From Synechococcus sp. GreenBA-s (lineage in GTDB: Bacteria > Cyanobacteriota > Cyanobacteriia > PCC-6307 > Cyanobiaceae), in assembly GCF_024345855.1 (NCBI RefSeq), contig NZ_JAGQBX010000010.1, positions 1 through 61,377 on the forward strand: a stretch of DNA of 61,377 bases, read 5' to 3'. Position numbers and translations under genes: made by a program. Below the pieces are notes generated by a model. That model was not told where the DNA came from. It saw nothing but the letters and a program-made list of their open reading frames with translations, and did no database searches. Shown in pieces: positions 8,824 through 18,544 of this stretch (position 1 is its first letter; each line of letters begins with the position of its first letter).

Positions 8824-9690
8824 TCAGGTCAGCTCGACAGGGGGCGGGTCATGGCGGCGACGCAGGGCTGACAGCACCGGCAGGTGCTCGGTGGCGGCCA
8901 GTCCAGTGTGGGCCAGGGCGGGGTTGTCGCTCACCAGCAGCGCGGCGTTGGCCTGAATGGCCGTGGCCAGTTCGATCGCGGCCGTGTCATCGAGGGCCGG
9001 ATCCTGCAGCCGCAGCCGCACGGCGGCCGCCACGATCCGGGTGTCCGGGGCCAGCACCGTCCAGGTCTCGGGGTCGCTGAACACCTGGCCATAGCGCTGG
9101 GCCAGCGGCTCCTGCCCCCGGGCCAGCGGCCCCTCCAGCACCCGCGCCAGGCTGAGGCTGCTGAGCACGCCGCGCCAGTAGCCCTGGGCGATGCCCTGCA
9201 GCAGCGGGCCAAGGTAGGCGCCGGTGCCCTGGGCGTCGCAGAGGAAGGCCACCAGGGCGCTGCCGTCGATCGCCACGCTGGCGCCGTGGCTGAGCAGGTG
9301 GGCGGCAAAGGCCTGATGCCGCTGCACCGGCTGCACGAAGGCGGCCGGCTCCGGCGCCGGGCGCGCGGGGCGTTGCTGGTGCAGCTCCCAGCAGCGGCGA
9401 CCACTGCCCTGCAGGCTCAGCAGACTCTGCAGCTGGTGCTGGCGGCTGGCTGGCCGCTGGCCGGGTTGAGTACGGCGGGATCGGCCTGGGCCGGATGGGG
9501 GTGAGCCGGTCGGGGGCGAGTCGCCCGGGCGCTGCTGCTGGCTGGCCTGGTCGAGGGGCACCAGGGCCGCCAGCGGCTGACCGTGGCGGCTGATCACGGT
9601 GGCCTGACCGGTGGCGGCCCGGCTGATCAGCTCCGGCAGGCGGCGCCGGGCGGCCTCGACGCCGAGCTGTTCAATTTCTTGCTGCTCCAT
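8824..9690 (-). CDS. Phd/YefM-type antitoxin fused to PIN-domain ribonuclease
   Basis: Residues about 8-50 look like a Phd/YefM antitoxin (EAARRRLPELISRAATGQ, then VISRHGQPLAALVPLDQA). A low-complexity Gln/Arg/Pro-rich linker of roughly 75 residues follows. Residues about 125-275 look like a PIN-domain ribonuclease with the acidic set in order: Asp142 in IDGSALVAFL, Glu186 in LARVLEG, Asp234/Asp235 in ALDDTAAIELATA, and Asp255 in LLVSDNPAL. So antitoxin and toxin, usually two genes, are here one 288-residue chain with the active-site residues apparently intact. I chose the ATG at 9690; an upstream ATG at 9735 would add a repetitive Glu/Gln/Pro stretch. No separate antitoxin gene is seen alongside. 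It is 22 nt upstream of holA. Confidence 0.72.
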   Translation of the reverse strand: MEQQEIEQLGVEAARRRLPELISRAATGQATVISRHGQPLAALVPLDQASQQQRPGDSPPTGSPPSGPGRSRRTQPGQRPASRQHQLQSLLSLQGSGRRCWELHQQRPARPAPEPAAFVQPVQRHQAFAAHLLSHGASVAIDGSALVAFLCDAQGTGAYLGPLLQGIAQGYWRGVLSSLSLARVLEGPLARGQEPLAQRYGQVFSDPETWTVLAPDTRIVAAAVRLRLQDPALDDTAAIELATAIQANAALLVSDNPALAHTGLAATEHLPVLSALRRRHDPPPVELT

Positions 9691-10075
9691 TCCGAGCGGC
9701 TCCAAACCAGGTTGTTCCTTCCCGGGCTGTTCCATGGGGGCCGTGGCGGTTGGGCGGCAGGCGCTGGTTGCAGGCCCAGGGATGGTTTCAGGCCAGTGAT
9801 CGTTTCAGGCCAGCGAGCGTCGGGCTCACTGCCAATCCTGGGGCCAGAGCTGGGGCCCGGAGTGGGGGTGGGGCTGCCTCGCCAGTGTCCTTCATTCTGT
9901 ACGGCCTGTACGGATTCATGGACACGCGGCGCGTCCCTGTTCCCATCCCTCGCGCTCGCCTGCCCATGGCCTGGCGCCCGCTCACCGCCCGCCTCATGCT
10001 CACCTCCTGCCGCCCCAGCCGCCCCTGGCCCCACCATGGGGCCTGCCGTCTCCGGCTCCGGCCGACGCCTGCCCC
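9691..10075. other. 385-nt intergenic region without a supported gene
   Basis: This GC-rich gap separates the divergent antitoxin-toxin fusion and cobH genes. Open frames crossing it are composition artefacts rich in Pro, Arg and Ala with no recognisable family. The one structured element I see is a direct repeat of CTGTACGG at 9897-9904 and 9906-9913, each containing the palindrome GTAC, which could be an operator for either neighbour. I looked for a cobalamin riboswitch in front of cobH and did not recognise one. Confidence 0.4.
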
Positions 10076-10807
10076 TTGCCCGAGCCTTCCCCTGGCGCCG
10101 CCCTGGATCGCCACGCCTCCCCCCTCGATCACCCGATCTTCAGCGCCAGCATTCGGCTGATCCGGGCGGCCCTGGAGCCCAGCGGTGCCCTGCAGGGCCT
10201 CAGCCCCGTGCAGCAGGACGTGCTGGAGCGCCTGGTTCACAGCAGCGGCGACCTGACCATCGCCCCCGACCTGCGCTTCTCCACCGGCGCCTGTGAGCGG
10301 GGGCTGGCGGCCCTGGCCGCCGGCGCCGTGATCCTCACGGACACAGCCATGGCGGCGGCGGCGGTGGCCCCCATGGCCCGGCGCACCTTCGGCAACTCTG
10401 TGCGCAGCGTGCTCGACTGGGCACCCGCTACGCCCCCTCCCGGTGGTACCCGGGCCGCGGCGGGCATGGCCCAGGCCCTGGCCGAGCACCCCGGCGCGGT
10501 GGTGCTGATCGGCAGTGCCCCCACCGCCCTGGAGGTGCTGCTGACGCTGGTGGCGGGCACCACTGGCGCCGCGGCCGCGGCAGCGGCCACGGCAGCCCCT
10601 GCGCTCGCCGACCCTGCCCTGGCCCCTCCCGCCCTCGTGATCGGCATGCCGGTGGGCTTCGTGGGGGTGGCCGAGAGCAAGGCCCACCTGGCGGCCAGCG
10701 CCCTGCCCCAGATCCGCCTGGAGGGCAGCCGCGGCGGAGCTGGTCTGGTGGGGGCGGCGGCCAATGCCCTGCTGCGGCGCGCCTGGCTGGATCGGACGGG
10801 GGTCTAG
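10076..10807 (+). CDS. cobH: precorrin-8X methylmutase (CobH/CbiC)
   Basis: This enzyme moves the C11 methyl of precorrin-8X (or its cobalt form) to C12, giving hydrogenobyrinate or cobyrinate in cobalamin synthesis. The family signature [17 protein letters not shown] contains the catalytic His, followed by [16 protein letters not shown], and the C-terminal [16 protein letters not shown] motif is intact. An Ala-rich insert ([24 protein letters not shown] region, residues about 165-190) is not typical and lies between two core strands. I see no in-frame ATG at the right place; a TTG at 10076 gives a sensible N-terminus. Its last four bases overlap the mutS stop convergently. Standard cyanobacterial naming varies between cobH and cbiC. 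Confidence 0.9.
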   Translation: MPEPSPGAALDRHASPLDHPIFSASIRLIRAALEPSGALQGLSPVQQDVLERLVHSSGDLTIAPDLRFSTGACERGLAALAAGAVILTDTAMAAAAVAPMARRTFGNSVRSVLDWAPATPPPGGTRAAAGMAQALAEHPGAVVLIGSAPTALEVLLTLVAGTTGAAAAAAATAAPALADPALAPPALVIGMPVGFVGVAESKAHLAASALPQIRLEGSRGGAGLVGAAANALLRRAWLDRTGV

Positions 10808-13773
10808 GCCCCCGACCCCAGCCCCACGGCCACGTGGCTGTTGGCCTCGATGCGCCCCAGCACCTGGCGGGCCCGGGCCACCACCGCCGGCGGCACCCCG
10901 GCCAGCCGTGCCGCCTCGATGCCGTAGCTGCGGCTGGCGCCGCCGCTCACCACCTGGTGCAGGAACACCAGTTCGTCGCCGGTTTCCTCCACCAGCACCT
11001 GCACGTTGGCCACGTTGGGCAGCAGCGCCGCCAGCTCGTTGAGCTCGTGGTAGTGGGTGGCGAACACGGAGCGGGCCCGGATGCCACCCTCGCCAGCCCC
11101 GGCCAGGTGCTCGGCCACGGCCCAGGCGATCGAGAGGCCGTCGAAGGTGGCTGTGCCGCGGCCGATCTCATCGAGCAGCACCAGTGAGCGCTCGGTGGCG
11201 TGGTGCAGGATGTTGGCGGTCTCCGCCATCTCCACCATGAAGGTGGACTGGCCCGCCGCCAGATCGTCGCCGGCACCGACGCGGGTGAAGATGCGATCGG
11301 CGATGCCGAGGCGGGCCGAGCGGGCCGGAATCCAGCTGCCGATCTGGGCCATCAGCTGCAACAGACCCGTCTGGCGCAGGTAGCAGCTCTTGCCGCTGGC
11401 GTTGGGGCCCGTGAGCACCAGCAGGTCGGGGTGATCGCCCGCGGCGGCTTCGTGCGCGGCCCCCGACGATCCCAGGGCGATGTCGTTCGGTGTGAAGGGC
11501 TCCTCCACCAGCAGCAGCTCCACCACCGGGTGCCGGCCGGCCTGGATCTCGAGCAGGCGGGCGTCGAGGCCGGCGGGATCGGTGAGTTCGGGCCGGCAGT
11601 AGCCGCCGGTGGCCGCCACCTCCGCCAGGGAGACGAGGGCATCCAGCTCCGCCACCAAGCGGGCGGCGGCGCGGATCGGGCCGGCCTGCTCCCCCACCTG
11701 GGCCCGCAGCGCCCCGAACAGCTCGTATTCCCGCTGGGCGGCCCGGGCCCGCAGCTGCAGGATGCGACCCTCGCGCCCCTTGAGTTCGGGGGTCACGAAG
11801 CGCTCCTCGTTGGCCAGGGTCTGGCGGCGGATCCAGTGGTCGGGTACGGCCGCTGCCTTGGCCCGGCTCACCGAGAGGAAGTAGCCGAAGGTGCGGTGGT
11901 ACTGGAGCCGCAGGGTGCTGATGCCGCTGGCTCGGCGTTCGGCGGCCTCCTGCTCCGCCAGCCAGGCCTCCTGGTCATCGAGCTGGTTGCGCAGGCCATC
12001 CAGCTGGGGATCGACGCCGTCGTGGATCAGCCCGCCCTCGCTGAGGGAGAGGGGCGGACTGTCGAGCAGGGTGTGGCGCAGCAGGGCCGCCAACGCGGCC
12101 AGTTCCGGCCAGGGGCGGGCCAGGGCCGCCAGGGGCGGGCTGGTGGCGCCGGCCAGCAACCCCGCCAGCTGGGGCAGCCGCTCCAGGCCATCGGCCAGGG
12201 CCACCAGATCCCGGGCGGAGGCGGTGCCGGCCCCTGCCCGGCCCGCCAGGCGCTCCAGGTCGCCCATGGGCCGCAGCAGCCGGCGCAGGGCCAGCCGCAG
12301 CGACCGACCCTCCACCAGCTCCCCCACCCCGTCCTGGCGGGTGCGGATGGCCGCCAGGTCCACCAGCGGCGCCTCGATCCAGCGGCGCAGGCAGCGGCCG
12401 CCCATGGCCGTCATGGTGCGATCCAGGGCCCAGAGCAGCGAGCCGTGCACACCGCCGCCCATCTGGGTGCGGGTCAGCTCCAGGTTGCGGCGGGTCTGGG
12501 CGTCGAGCACCAGCTGGTCGCCGGCGTGCCAGGTGGTGGGCAGCTCCAGGGGGATGGCGCTGCCGGGCTGGGTGTCGTCGAGGTAGCGCAACAGGCCGCC
12601 GGCGGCCCGCAGGGCCAGGGGCGCCTCGCCCAGCCCCAGGCCATCGAGGCTGGCCAGCCGGAAGCGCCGCAGCAGGGCGGCGCGGGCCTCGGGGGCGGCG
12701 AAGGGGGTGCGGGGCAGGGGCGTGAGCCGCAGGGCGTCGGGGCACCAGGCGGGGATGGCCTGCGGGCCGCCATCGGCCGCGGCGCGCTCGGGCGCGGGCC
12801 ACACCACCTCGGCCGCCTCCAGCTGCAGCAGCTCCTGGTGCAGCTGGTCGCTGCCCCGCCGCTCGGTCACGCGGAAGTCGCCCGTGCTCACGTCCGCCAC
12901 CGCCAGGCCCCAGCGGGTGGCGGCGCTGCCCTCGCCCTCCAGCACCACGGCGCAGAGCCAGTTGTTGCGGCGGGCGGCGAGCATCCCCTCCTCCAGCACG
13001 GTGCCGGGGGTGAGCACGCGGGTGATGTCGCGCTTGAGCAGGGCGCCCTTGGTCGGGCTCCGGGCCGCGGCGTCCTCCAGCTGGTCGCAGAGGGCCACGC
13101 TCAGGCCGCGGCGCACCAGCTCGGTGCAGTAGCGCTCGGCGGCGTGGTGGGGGATGCCCGCCATCGGCACCCGACCCAGGGCCTTGCCGGCCTCCTTGCC
13201 GGTGAGGGTGAGCTCCAGCAGGCGCGAGAGGCGGATGGCGTCCTCGAAGAAGCACTCAAAGAAGTCGCCCAGGCGGTAGAGCAGCACCCGCTCCGGGTGG
13301 GCGCGCTTGAGCTCCACGTAGTGGCGCAGCATCGGCGTGAGCCGCTCGGGCTCCACCAGGCCGTGGTGGTGCCAGCGGGGCAGGTCGCTGGGCTCGGCTT
13401 CGGCCTGGGGTGTCTCGGGATCGCTGGTCTGCTCGGGTTGACCCTGGGCGTCGGTCACCTCAGGAGCTGTGCCTTCGCTGGCGACTGGGCTGTGGCTGGG
13501 GCCGGCGGTGCAAGCGTTTGCGCCCGGACCGGTACGGCGGCGGCGCGGCCTGGCCCGGGCGTCCGCCTCCAGATCGTCGTCGTCGAGGTCGCCTGGGGCT
13601 GGCGAGGCGTCCGGCCCGCGGGCGGCTCCAGATGGCGCGGCGGGCCCGCTTCCGGATCGGGCGCCTCCCCGGCCGTTCGGCGCTGCCGCCTCCCCGAAGG
13701 CCCCGCCGAACAGATCGCCCTGCAGGCCCAGCTCCGGCACGAGCGAGAGCTGCTGCTCGGCTTCCGCGGCCAC
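10804..13773 (-). CDS. mutS: DNA mismatch repair protein MutS
   Basis: MutS recognises mispaired and looped-out bases and recruits the repair machinery. At 989 residues it is longer than the usual 850-880 because of a roughly 130-residue low-complexity Pro/Ala/Gly/Arg-rich N-terminal extension. The true core starts near [31 protein letters not shown], where the mismatch-reading Phe and Glu appear as the variant GDFFECF (classical GDFYE). The ATPase Walker A is GPNASGKS near residues 788-795, followed by [18 protein letters not shown] and the Walker [17 protein letters not shown]. An alternative shorter start cannot be excluded; the first ATG at 13773 was used. Confidence 0.93.
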   Translation of the reverse strand: MAAEAEQQLSLVPELGLQGDLFGGAFGEAAAPNGRGGARSGSGPAAPSGAARGPDASPAPGDLDDDDLEADARARPRRRRTGPGANACTAGPSHSPVASEGTAPEVTDAQGQPEQTSDPETPQAEAEPSDLPRWHHHGLVEPERLTPMLRHYVELKRAHPERVLLYRLGDFFECFFEDAIRLSRLLELTLTGKEAGKALGRVPMAGIPHHAAERYCTELVRRGLSVALCDQLEDAAARSPTKGALLKRDITRVLTPGTVLEEGMLAARRNNWLCAVVLEGEGSAATRWGLAVADVSTGDFRVTERRGSDQLHQELLQLEAAEVVWPAPERAAADGGPQAIPAWCPDALRLTPLPRTPFAAPEARAALLRRFRLASLDGLGLGEAPLALRAAGGLLRYLDDTQPGSAIPLELPTTWHAGDQLVLDAQTRRNLELTRTQMGGGVHGSLLWALDRTMTAMGGRCLRRWIEAPLVDLAAIRTRQDGVGELVEGRSLRLALRRLLRPMGDLERLAGRAGAGTASARDLVALADGLERLPQLAGLLAGATSPPLAALARPWPELAALAALLRHTLLDSPPLSLSEGGLIHDGVDPQLDGLRNQLDDQEAWLAEQEAAERRASGISTLRLQYHRTFGYFLSVSRAKAAAVPDHWIRRQTLANEERFVTPELKGREGRILQLRARAAQREYELFGALRAQVGEQAGPIRAAARLVAELDALVSLAEVAATGGYCRPELTDPAGLDARLLEIQAGRHPVVELLLVEEPFTPNDIALGSSGAAHEAAAGDHPDLLVLTGPNASGKSCYLRQTGLLQLMAQIGSWIPARSARLGIADRIFTRVGAGDDLAAGQSTFMVEMAETANILHHATERSLVLLDEIGRGTATFDGLSIAWAVAEHLAGAGEGGIRARSVFATHYHELNELAALLPNVANVQVLVEETGDELVFLHQVVSGGASRSYGIEAARLAGVPPAVVARARQVLGRIEANSHVAVGLGSGA

Positions 13774-14014
13774 GGGCTCTCAGGGGCAGGGGGAGCTGAT
13801 CGTAGGGGTGGCGGCTGGCCGACACCCGAGGCCCCGAACCAGCACCGGCCCGCCATTCCCTTGGCCCCGCCACCGCACCCGCAGGCAGGCCCCGTCAGCC
13901 CCTCCCACAACTTGTGAAGGAACCCTCCGCCGGCTGCCGGGCTGGCCGATCCGGCGTGTGAGAATCCCGAAACTGACCGGCTGGCGCCGCCGCCGTTCCC
14001 CCTGCCACCGATCC

Positions 14015-14203
14015 ATGCAGATCATCAACACCCTCACCGTTCTGGCCCTGGTGGTGCTGTCGTTCGCGCTGATCGTGGCGGTGCCCGTGCTCTACGCCTC
14101 CAGCGAGGACTCCGGCCGCTCCAACCGCCTGATCCTGCTGGGCAGCCTGGCCTGGGTGGCCCTGGTGCTGCTCAACTGGGGCATGAGCTTCTTCGTGGTC
14201 TGA
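14015..14203 (+). CDS. psbZ: photosystem II protein PsbZ (Ycf9)
   Basis: PsbZ is a two-helix thylakoid membrane subunit at the edge of photosystem II, near CP43, involved in antenna stability and photoprotection. The 62-residue product MQIINTLTVLALVVLSF... has two transmembrane helices (about residues 4-26 and 38-60) separated by the short polar ASSEDSGRSNRL loop and ends NWGMSFFVV, close to the canonical PsbZ C-terminus NSFVV. Length is exactly that of the family. The next gene is ribH 84 nt downstream, a neighbour pairing I recall from other picocyanobacteria. It confirms an oxygenic phototroph. Confidence 0.93.
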   Translation: MQIINTLTVLALVVLSFALIVAVPVLYASSEDSGRSNRLILLGSLAWVALVLLNWGMSFFVV

Positions 14204-14287
14204 GGCCCCGGGCCGGCTGGCGGGGCCCTGGACCGCAAGGCTCTCCGGGTCGCTTCCGTAGGCTGAAGCTCCTGGAGCACCACCCCC

Positions 14288-14767
14288 GTGACGGTTTTTG
14301 AGGGACGTTTCAACGAAGCCAGCGGCCTGCGGGTGGCCGTGGTGGTGGCCCGCTTCAACGACCTGGTGACGGGCAAGCTGCTGAGCGGCTGCCTCGACTG
14401 CCTGTCCCGCCACGGCATCGACATCAGCCCCAGCAGCAGCCAGCTGGATGTGGCCTGGGTGCCGGGCAGCTTCGAGATCCCCCTGGTGGCCCAGCGCCTG
14501 GCCACCAGCGGTCGCTACCAGGTGGTGATCACCCTGGGGGCCGTGATCCGCGGGGACACCCCCCACTTCGATGTGGTGGTGGCCGAGGTGAGCAAGGGCG
14601 TGGCCGCCGTGGCCCGCGACACCGGCATCCCGGTGATCTTCGGGGTGCTCACCACCGACACCATGCAGCAGGCCCTGGAACGGGCCGGCATCAAGAGCAA
14701 CCTGGGCTGGAACTACGGCCTGGAGGCGATTGAGATGGGGAGTTTGATGGCGGTGCTGGGAGGCTAA
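14288..14767 (+). CDS. ribH: 6,7-dimethyl-8-ribityllumazine synthase
   Basis: Lumazine synthase condenses 5-amino-6-ribitylaminouracil with dihydroxybutanone phosphate, the penultimate step of riboflavin synthesis, usually as a 60-mer or pentamer. The 159-residue protein has the conserved [17 protein letters not shown] opening, the substrate-binding [29 protein letters not shown] with the catalytic His, and [16 protein letters not shown] near the C-terminus, followed by [13 protein letters not shown]. The start codon is GTG at 14288, which follows a CACC-rich leader without a strong Shine-Dalgarno sequence. It may be transcribed with psbZ. Confidence 0.96.
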   Translation: MTVFEGRFNEASGLRVAVVVARFNDLVTGKLLSGCLDCLSRHGIDISPSSSQLDVAWVPGSFEIPLVAQRLATSGRYQVVITLGAVIRGDTPHFDVVVAEVSKGVAAVARDTGIPVIFGVLTTDTMQQALERAGIKSNLGWNYGLEAIEMGSLMAVLGG

Positions 14768-14819
14768 GGATCGACCCTGAGCTTGAGACGTAGGGTTTCA
14801 CCAGTTCACAGCCCTGCCC

Positions 14820-16118
14820 ATGCCCTGGCGTCGGCCTCGCCAGCAGCTCGCCTTTTGCGCCGGCCTCGACCTGATGGGCCTGTTTGTGCTGGCGGCTCTG
14901 GTGGATCGGCTCCGGGGGGTGGATCTCCTCAGCCACGCCCACTGGCTTTTGGGGCTGGGGCTGCTCTATCTGTTGTTCGGCTGGCTGTTCGGCAGCTATA
15001 CAGTCCTGCGTTGGCCCTGGTTGCGCCTGCGGCTGGTTTTGCTGCGCCTGGGGCTGACGGCTCTGGCCACGTTGGCGGCCGTGATCGTGGTGGATTGGTC
15101 GTTGAATCTGCCCGCGTCGTTCTTTCTCACCCACCGCAGCACCATGCTGTTGCTGCTGGGCGCTCTGACGGTTTGGTCGCTACTGCTACGCCTGGCCCTG
15201 CGCTGGCTGGATCGGCGCTGGCCCCAGCCGCCCTGGCCACAGCTGGCGGATCCGGAACACGTGCGACGGATTCAGCAGGAGTGGGCCCGTACGCCCTCTC
15301 CCCTGGCTCTGCCCCCAGGCTGGCGTCCGGTTCCCCCCGGTGGGCTGGTGCTGGATCGTGACCTCCGTTTTGATCCAGCTCCCGAACAGCGATTGGCTGC
15401 CCTGAGCGCCGAGGGTTCCGTGCCGCTGGCGACGGTCCTGGAACTGGTGGAAGACCAGCTGGAACGGCTGCCCCCCTCCCTACTGCCTGAACAGTGGCTG
15501 GCTATGGAGGAGATCCCGTGGGCCGATACGTTCAGCGTGCAGCGCCAGCTCAAGCGGATGGCCGACGTCGTGGTGGCTTCCATGCTGCTGTTGCTGAGCC
15601 TGCCGGTGATTGCGCTGGCCGCCCTGCTGGTCTGGCTCCAGGACCGGGGGCCGGTGTTCTACGTGCAGGAGCGTAGTGGCTGGATGGGACAGACCTTCCA
15701 GCTGCTGAAGCTCCGCTCCATGGCCTGTGCCAGGCCCGATGCGCCAGCCACCTGGACCCAACCAGGAGATCAGCGCATCACGCCGGTGGGCCTGCTGCTG
15801 CGCCGTACGCGCCTGGATGAGCTGCCCCAGTTGCTGAATGTGCTCTGGGGCGACATGAGCCTGATCGGCCCAAGGCCGGAACGTCCCGAACTGGAGCATG
15901 AGCTGGAGCTGCGGATCCCCCACTACCGCAAACGCCACTGGATGCGTCCGGGGCTGAGCGGCTGGGCCCAGGTCTGCGCTCCCTATGCAGCCAGTGTGGA
16001 AGAGGCAGAGCTCAAGCTGAGCTATGACCTCTTCTATCTGCGGCATTGGAGCAACTGGCTGGATCTATTGATTCTTGCCAAGACCATCAAGACGGTTCTC
16101 AAGGCCAAGGGTCGTTGA
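14820..16118 (+). CDS. polyprenyl-phosphate sugar-1-phosphate transferase (bacterial sugar transferase family)
   Basis: This family (PF02397) transfers a sugar 1-phosphate onto undecaprenyl phosphate, the priming step for exopolysaccharide, capsule or O-antigen. The N-terminal half has hydrophobic segments (about residues 10-28, 40-58, 72-95, 112-130). The C-terminal catalytic part starts with QRQLKRMADVVVASMLLLLSLP, then VFYVQERSG, FQLLKLRSMA, the LRRTRLDELPQLLNVL box and DMSLIGPRPERPE, all diagnostic. It carries PxGLSGWAQV near the end. The C-terminus SNWLDLLILAKTIKTVLKAKGR is standard. It heads the glycosyltransferase block, consistent with the initiating enzyme. The sugar transferred cannot be told. 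Confidence 0.92.
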   Translation: MPWRRPRQQLAFCAGLDLMGLFVLAALVDRLRGVDLLSHAHWLLGLGLLYLLFGWLFGSYTVLRWPWLRLRLVLLRLGLTALATLAAVIVVDWSLNLPASFFLTHRSTMLLLLGALTVWSLLLRLALRWLDRRWPQPPWPQLADPEHVRRIQQEWARTPSPLALPPGWRPVPPGGLVLDRDLRFDPAPEQRLAALSAEGSVPLATVLELVEDQLERLPPSLLPEQWLAMEEIPWADTFSVQRQLKRMADVVVASMLLLLSLPVIALAALLVWLQDRGPVFYVQERSGWMGQTFQLLKLRSMACARPDAPATWTQPGDQRITPVGLLLRRTRLDELPQLLNVLWGDMSLIGPRPERPELEHELELRIPHYRKRHWMRPGLSGWAQVCAPYAASVEEAELKLSYDLFYLRHWSNWLDLLILAKTIKTVLKAKGR

Positions 16119-16143
16119 CACCTTCCGGTTTGGCTCCTACATC
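16115..16143 (+). promoter_or_regulatory. candidate sigma70 promoter before the bifunctional glycosyltransferase gene
   Basis: A perfect -35 hexamer TTGACA at 16115-16120 contains the stop codon of the preceding sugar transferase gene. Seventeen bases later comes TACATC (16138-16143), a weak -10. It lies 70 nt before the ATG at 16214. The -10 is poor, so confidence is limited. Confidence 0.35.
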
Positions 16144-16213
16144 TCCGTGGTAGGTTGGCTAGCTGGCCCAAGGGGCCATTGAGACGGTTCACGTTCGCTC
16201 TTGATTGAGACCC

Positions 16214-18544
16214 ATGCCCTCCCCGTCCTCAAATCGTGGGATTGCAGGGAAGGCCTATAACGTCGTTAGGGAATTGTATCTGGCGGCTCCGATTGGATTC
16301 GGGCTCAAGCGCGCTGTTAAAGACGCCTGCTTTGGTGCTGTCTCTTTGGTGAATCCTGAGGCGGGATTTCTCAAGGCCTGGCAGGCAAAGCAAAAGTTTG
16401 AGCGCCGCCGCAGGCTGATTGCCCAGAATGGTGATGCGATCTATGGCGGTGAAGATGAGCTGTTTCTGTATGGGATACAGCAACGCTGGACTGATCTGTT
16501 GGCCCTGCCGCCTGAAGAGGTTGCCGGTTGGCTGCTACCCGCATTGCAACGACGGCTGCGGGCGAGCCATCTGACCAAAACCCTGGTTCCCCAGGTGTCG
16601 GTGATTATCCCGGCCCATGGCCATGCGATTTACACACTGCTCTGTCTTGACTCATTGTTCAGGCAGCAGACTGATATCGCTTTCGATATTCATCTTGCGG
16701 ACGATCTGCCTGGCGATCCTACCCTTTCTGGCTATGCAGCCCGTCTGCAGGCTGCCAATATTCATTATCATCGTAACCCGCTAAATCTCGGCTTTACGCG
16801 GAATGTCAATGCTGCTGCCCGTCGCGCTTCGGCAGAGCTGTTAGTCATCCTCAATAACGACACGTTCTGCCACCCTCTCTGGCTTGATCATCTGGTATCA
16901 ACCTATCGCAGGCTGGGATCGAGCCCGCAGGTGGGAGCTGTGGGTTCCAAGGTTCTCCACAGTCATCTGCGCATCCAGGAGAGTGGTTGTTTGATGAAGG
17001 CCGGTGGGCACCCCAGCCCCCTGGGACGTGGAGCCCACGCCTTTGATCCGCGTTTCAGCTTTCTGCGCGAGGTGGATTTTGTCTCGGCCTGCTCCCTGTT
17101 GGTGCCTCGCCAGTTGTTTCTGGAGCTAGGCGGATTTGATGAACGATTCAGTCCTGGGTATTACGAAGATCCAGATCTGTGTGAGCGATTGCGCCAGCGC
17201 GGCTGCCGAACCTATGTTCAGCCGGCTTCCCTGCTGTTGCATGAGGAGGGTGCCTCCTTTGGGAAGCAGGCCTTTGCTGCAGTGCAGGAAGAGAAGCGAG
17301 CGCTGTTCAACCAGCTCCATCCTGCGCCGATCTCCACCCAGGAGCGATTTGAGGCCAAGCCTCAGCTGCTGTTCATCGATGCCTATCTGCCGATGCCCGA
17401 TAAGGGGTCCGGCAGTATTGATGCCATGGCCTACCTGGAGTATTTCATAGCCCGGGGCTATCATGTAGTCTTCTACGCCCAGCACCACAATAACTATTTT
17501 GAGGGCTATAGTCAATCTCTTGAGGCGATTGGTGTCGAGGTACTTCAGGACAACTTCCAGTCGCTGCCCTCTCTGCTGGCTGAGAGATCCGATGCAATTC
17601 GATTAGTCTTTATTTCTCGCTATTATCAGCTTGATCATTTCCTGCCCTTGATCGAGCGTGCTCTCCCAGGTGCGGCACTGATTTATAACACGGTGGATCT
17701 GCATTTCCTGCGTGAGAGCCGGGAGGCTGGGCTTGTGGACTCGCAGTTAGCTGGTCGCCAGTCACTAAAGGCCAGTCCTGGTAGTTCCTCTGCCCGTCTG
17801 GCGCAGTTGCGGCAGAGGGAGCTTGCCTACATCCAGCGAGCCGATGCCAGTATCGTGATCAGTTCCTACGAGCGGGATCTTTTGGCGGAGATCTTGCCTG
17901 AAGTGAATTCGGTCTTCCATGTGCCTCAGTGTCGGCCCTTCATCGGTGCGACGCAGGGCTTTGACCAGCGCCGTGATTTCCTCTTTATTGGCTCTGCGCA
18001 TCAGCCCAATGTGGATGCCCTGCGTTATTTTCAAGCCGCGATCCATCCTGTGCTACAGCAAAGCCTGCCTGAGTATCGACTCAATGTGATTGGCCAGGAG
18101 CTGTACGAGAGTCTTTCCCGTGGCGCGGATGCCGAGCTTCTGTCTAATCCTCATGTCGCGTTTCTTGGTTATATAGAAGATGTGATGCCCCTGTTCTCCA
18201 CGTCGCTGGCGATGTTGGTGCCCCTGCGCTATGGCAGCGGGATCAAGGGAAAGGTGGTGCAGGCGATTCAGCATGGCTTGCCCTGCGTGACAACCACAAT
18301 CGGTGCCGAGGGGTTGGAGTTGCCGTCCCAGTCGTCGGTGCTCATTGCCGATCACCCAAGGGATATGGTGGCCCAGTTGGTGGCCCTCAGCACGGATTCC
18401 CAGCTCTGGCACGCCACATCGTCCCGGGCCGAGGCGGTGTTCCAGGCCCGTTTCTCGCAGGCGGTGTTCGAGCAGCGGATGGATCGGCTGATGCAGGAGA
18501 GGATTGCTCCGCGGTTGCGGCGCCATTCGCGGGTCCTTGGCTGA
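16214..18544 (+). CDS. two-domain glycosyltransferase (GT2 followed by GT4-like)
   Basis: The 776-residue protein seems to hold two glycosyltransferase units. Residues about 110-330 are a GT2 domain: VSVIIPAHGHAIYTLLCLDSL, the NLGFTRNVNAAARRA acceptor loop, VILNNDTF as the metal-binding segment and YYEDPDLCERLRQRG. Residues about 375-770 are GT4/GT-B-like: LLFIDAYLPMPDKGSGS at its start, IYNTVDLHFLRE, FLFIGSAHQPNVDAL and the donor-binding LRYGSGIKGKVVQAIQHGLP. Such proteins add consecutive sugars to a growing chain. The ATG at 16214 was preferred over a TTG nine bases upstream. Base composition is more AT-rich than in flanking housekeeping genes. The next gene overlaps its end by eight bases if the latter starts at TTG 18537. 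Confidence 0.85.
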   Translation: MPSPSSNRGIAGKAYNVVRELYLAAPIGFGLKRAVKDACFGAVSLVNPEAGFLKAWQAKQKFERRRRLIAQNGDAIYGGEDELFLYGIQQRWTDLLALPPEEVAGWLLPALQRRLRASHLTKTLVPQVSVIIPAHGHAIYTLLCLDSLFRQQTDIAFDIHLADDLPGDPTLSGYAARLQAANIHYHRNPLNLGFTRNVNAAARRASAELLVILNNDTFCHPLWLDHLVSTYRRLGSSPQVGAVGSKVLHSHLRIQESGCLMKAGGHPSPLGRGAHAFDPRFSFLREVDFVSACSLLVPRQLFLELGGFDERFSPGYYEDPDLCERLRQRGCRTYVQPASLLLHEEGASFGKQAFAAVQEEKRALFNQLHPAPISTQERFEAKPQLLFIDAYLPMPDKGSGSIDAMAYLEYFIARGYHVVFYAQHHNNYFEGYSQSLEAIGVEVLQDNFQSLPSLLAERSDAIRLVFISRYYQLDHFLPLIERALPGAALIYNTVDLHFLRESREAGLVDSQLAGRQSLKASPGSSSARLAQLRQRELAYIQRADASIVISSYERDLLAEILPEVNSVFHVPQCRPFIGATQGFDQRRDFLFIGSAHQPNVDALRYFQAAIHPVLQQSLPEYRLNVIGQELYESLSRGADAELLSNPHVAFLGYIEDVMPLFSTSLAMLVPLRYGSGIKGKVVQAIQHGLPCVTTTIGAEGLELPSQSSVLIADHPRDMVAQLVALSTDSQLWHATSSRAEAVFQARFSQAVFEQRMDRLMQERIAPRLRRHSRVLG

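Noticed and set aside
9691..10075. Cobalamin riboswitch before cobH
   Set aside because: Conserved B12-box and surrounding core were not recognisable.
11200..13917. 905-codon open frame antisense to mutS
   Set aside because: Composition artefact of GC-rich third positions in mutS; no domains.
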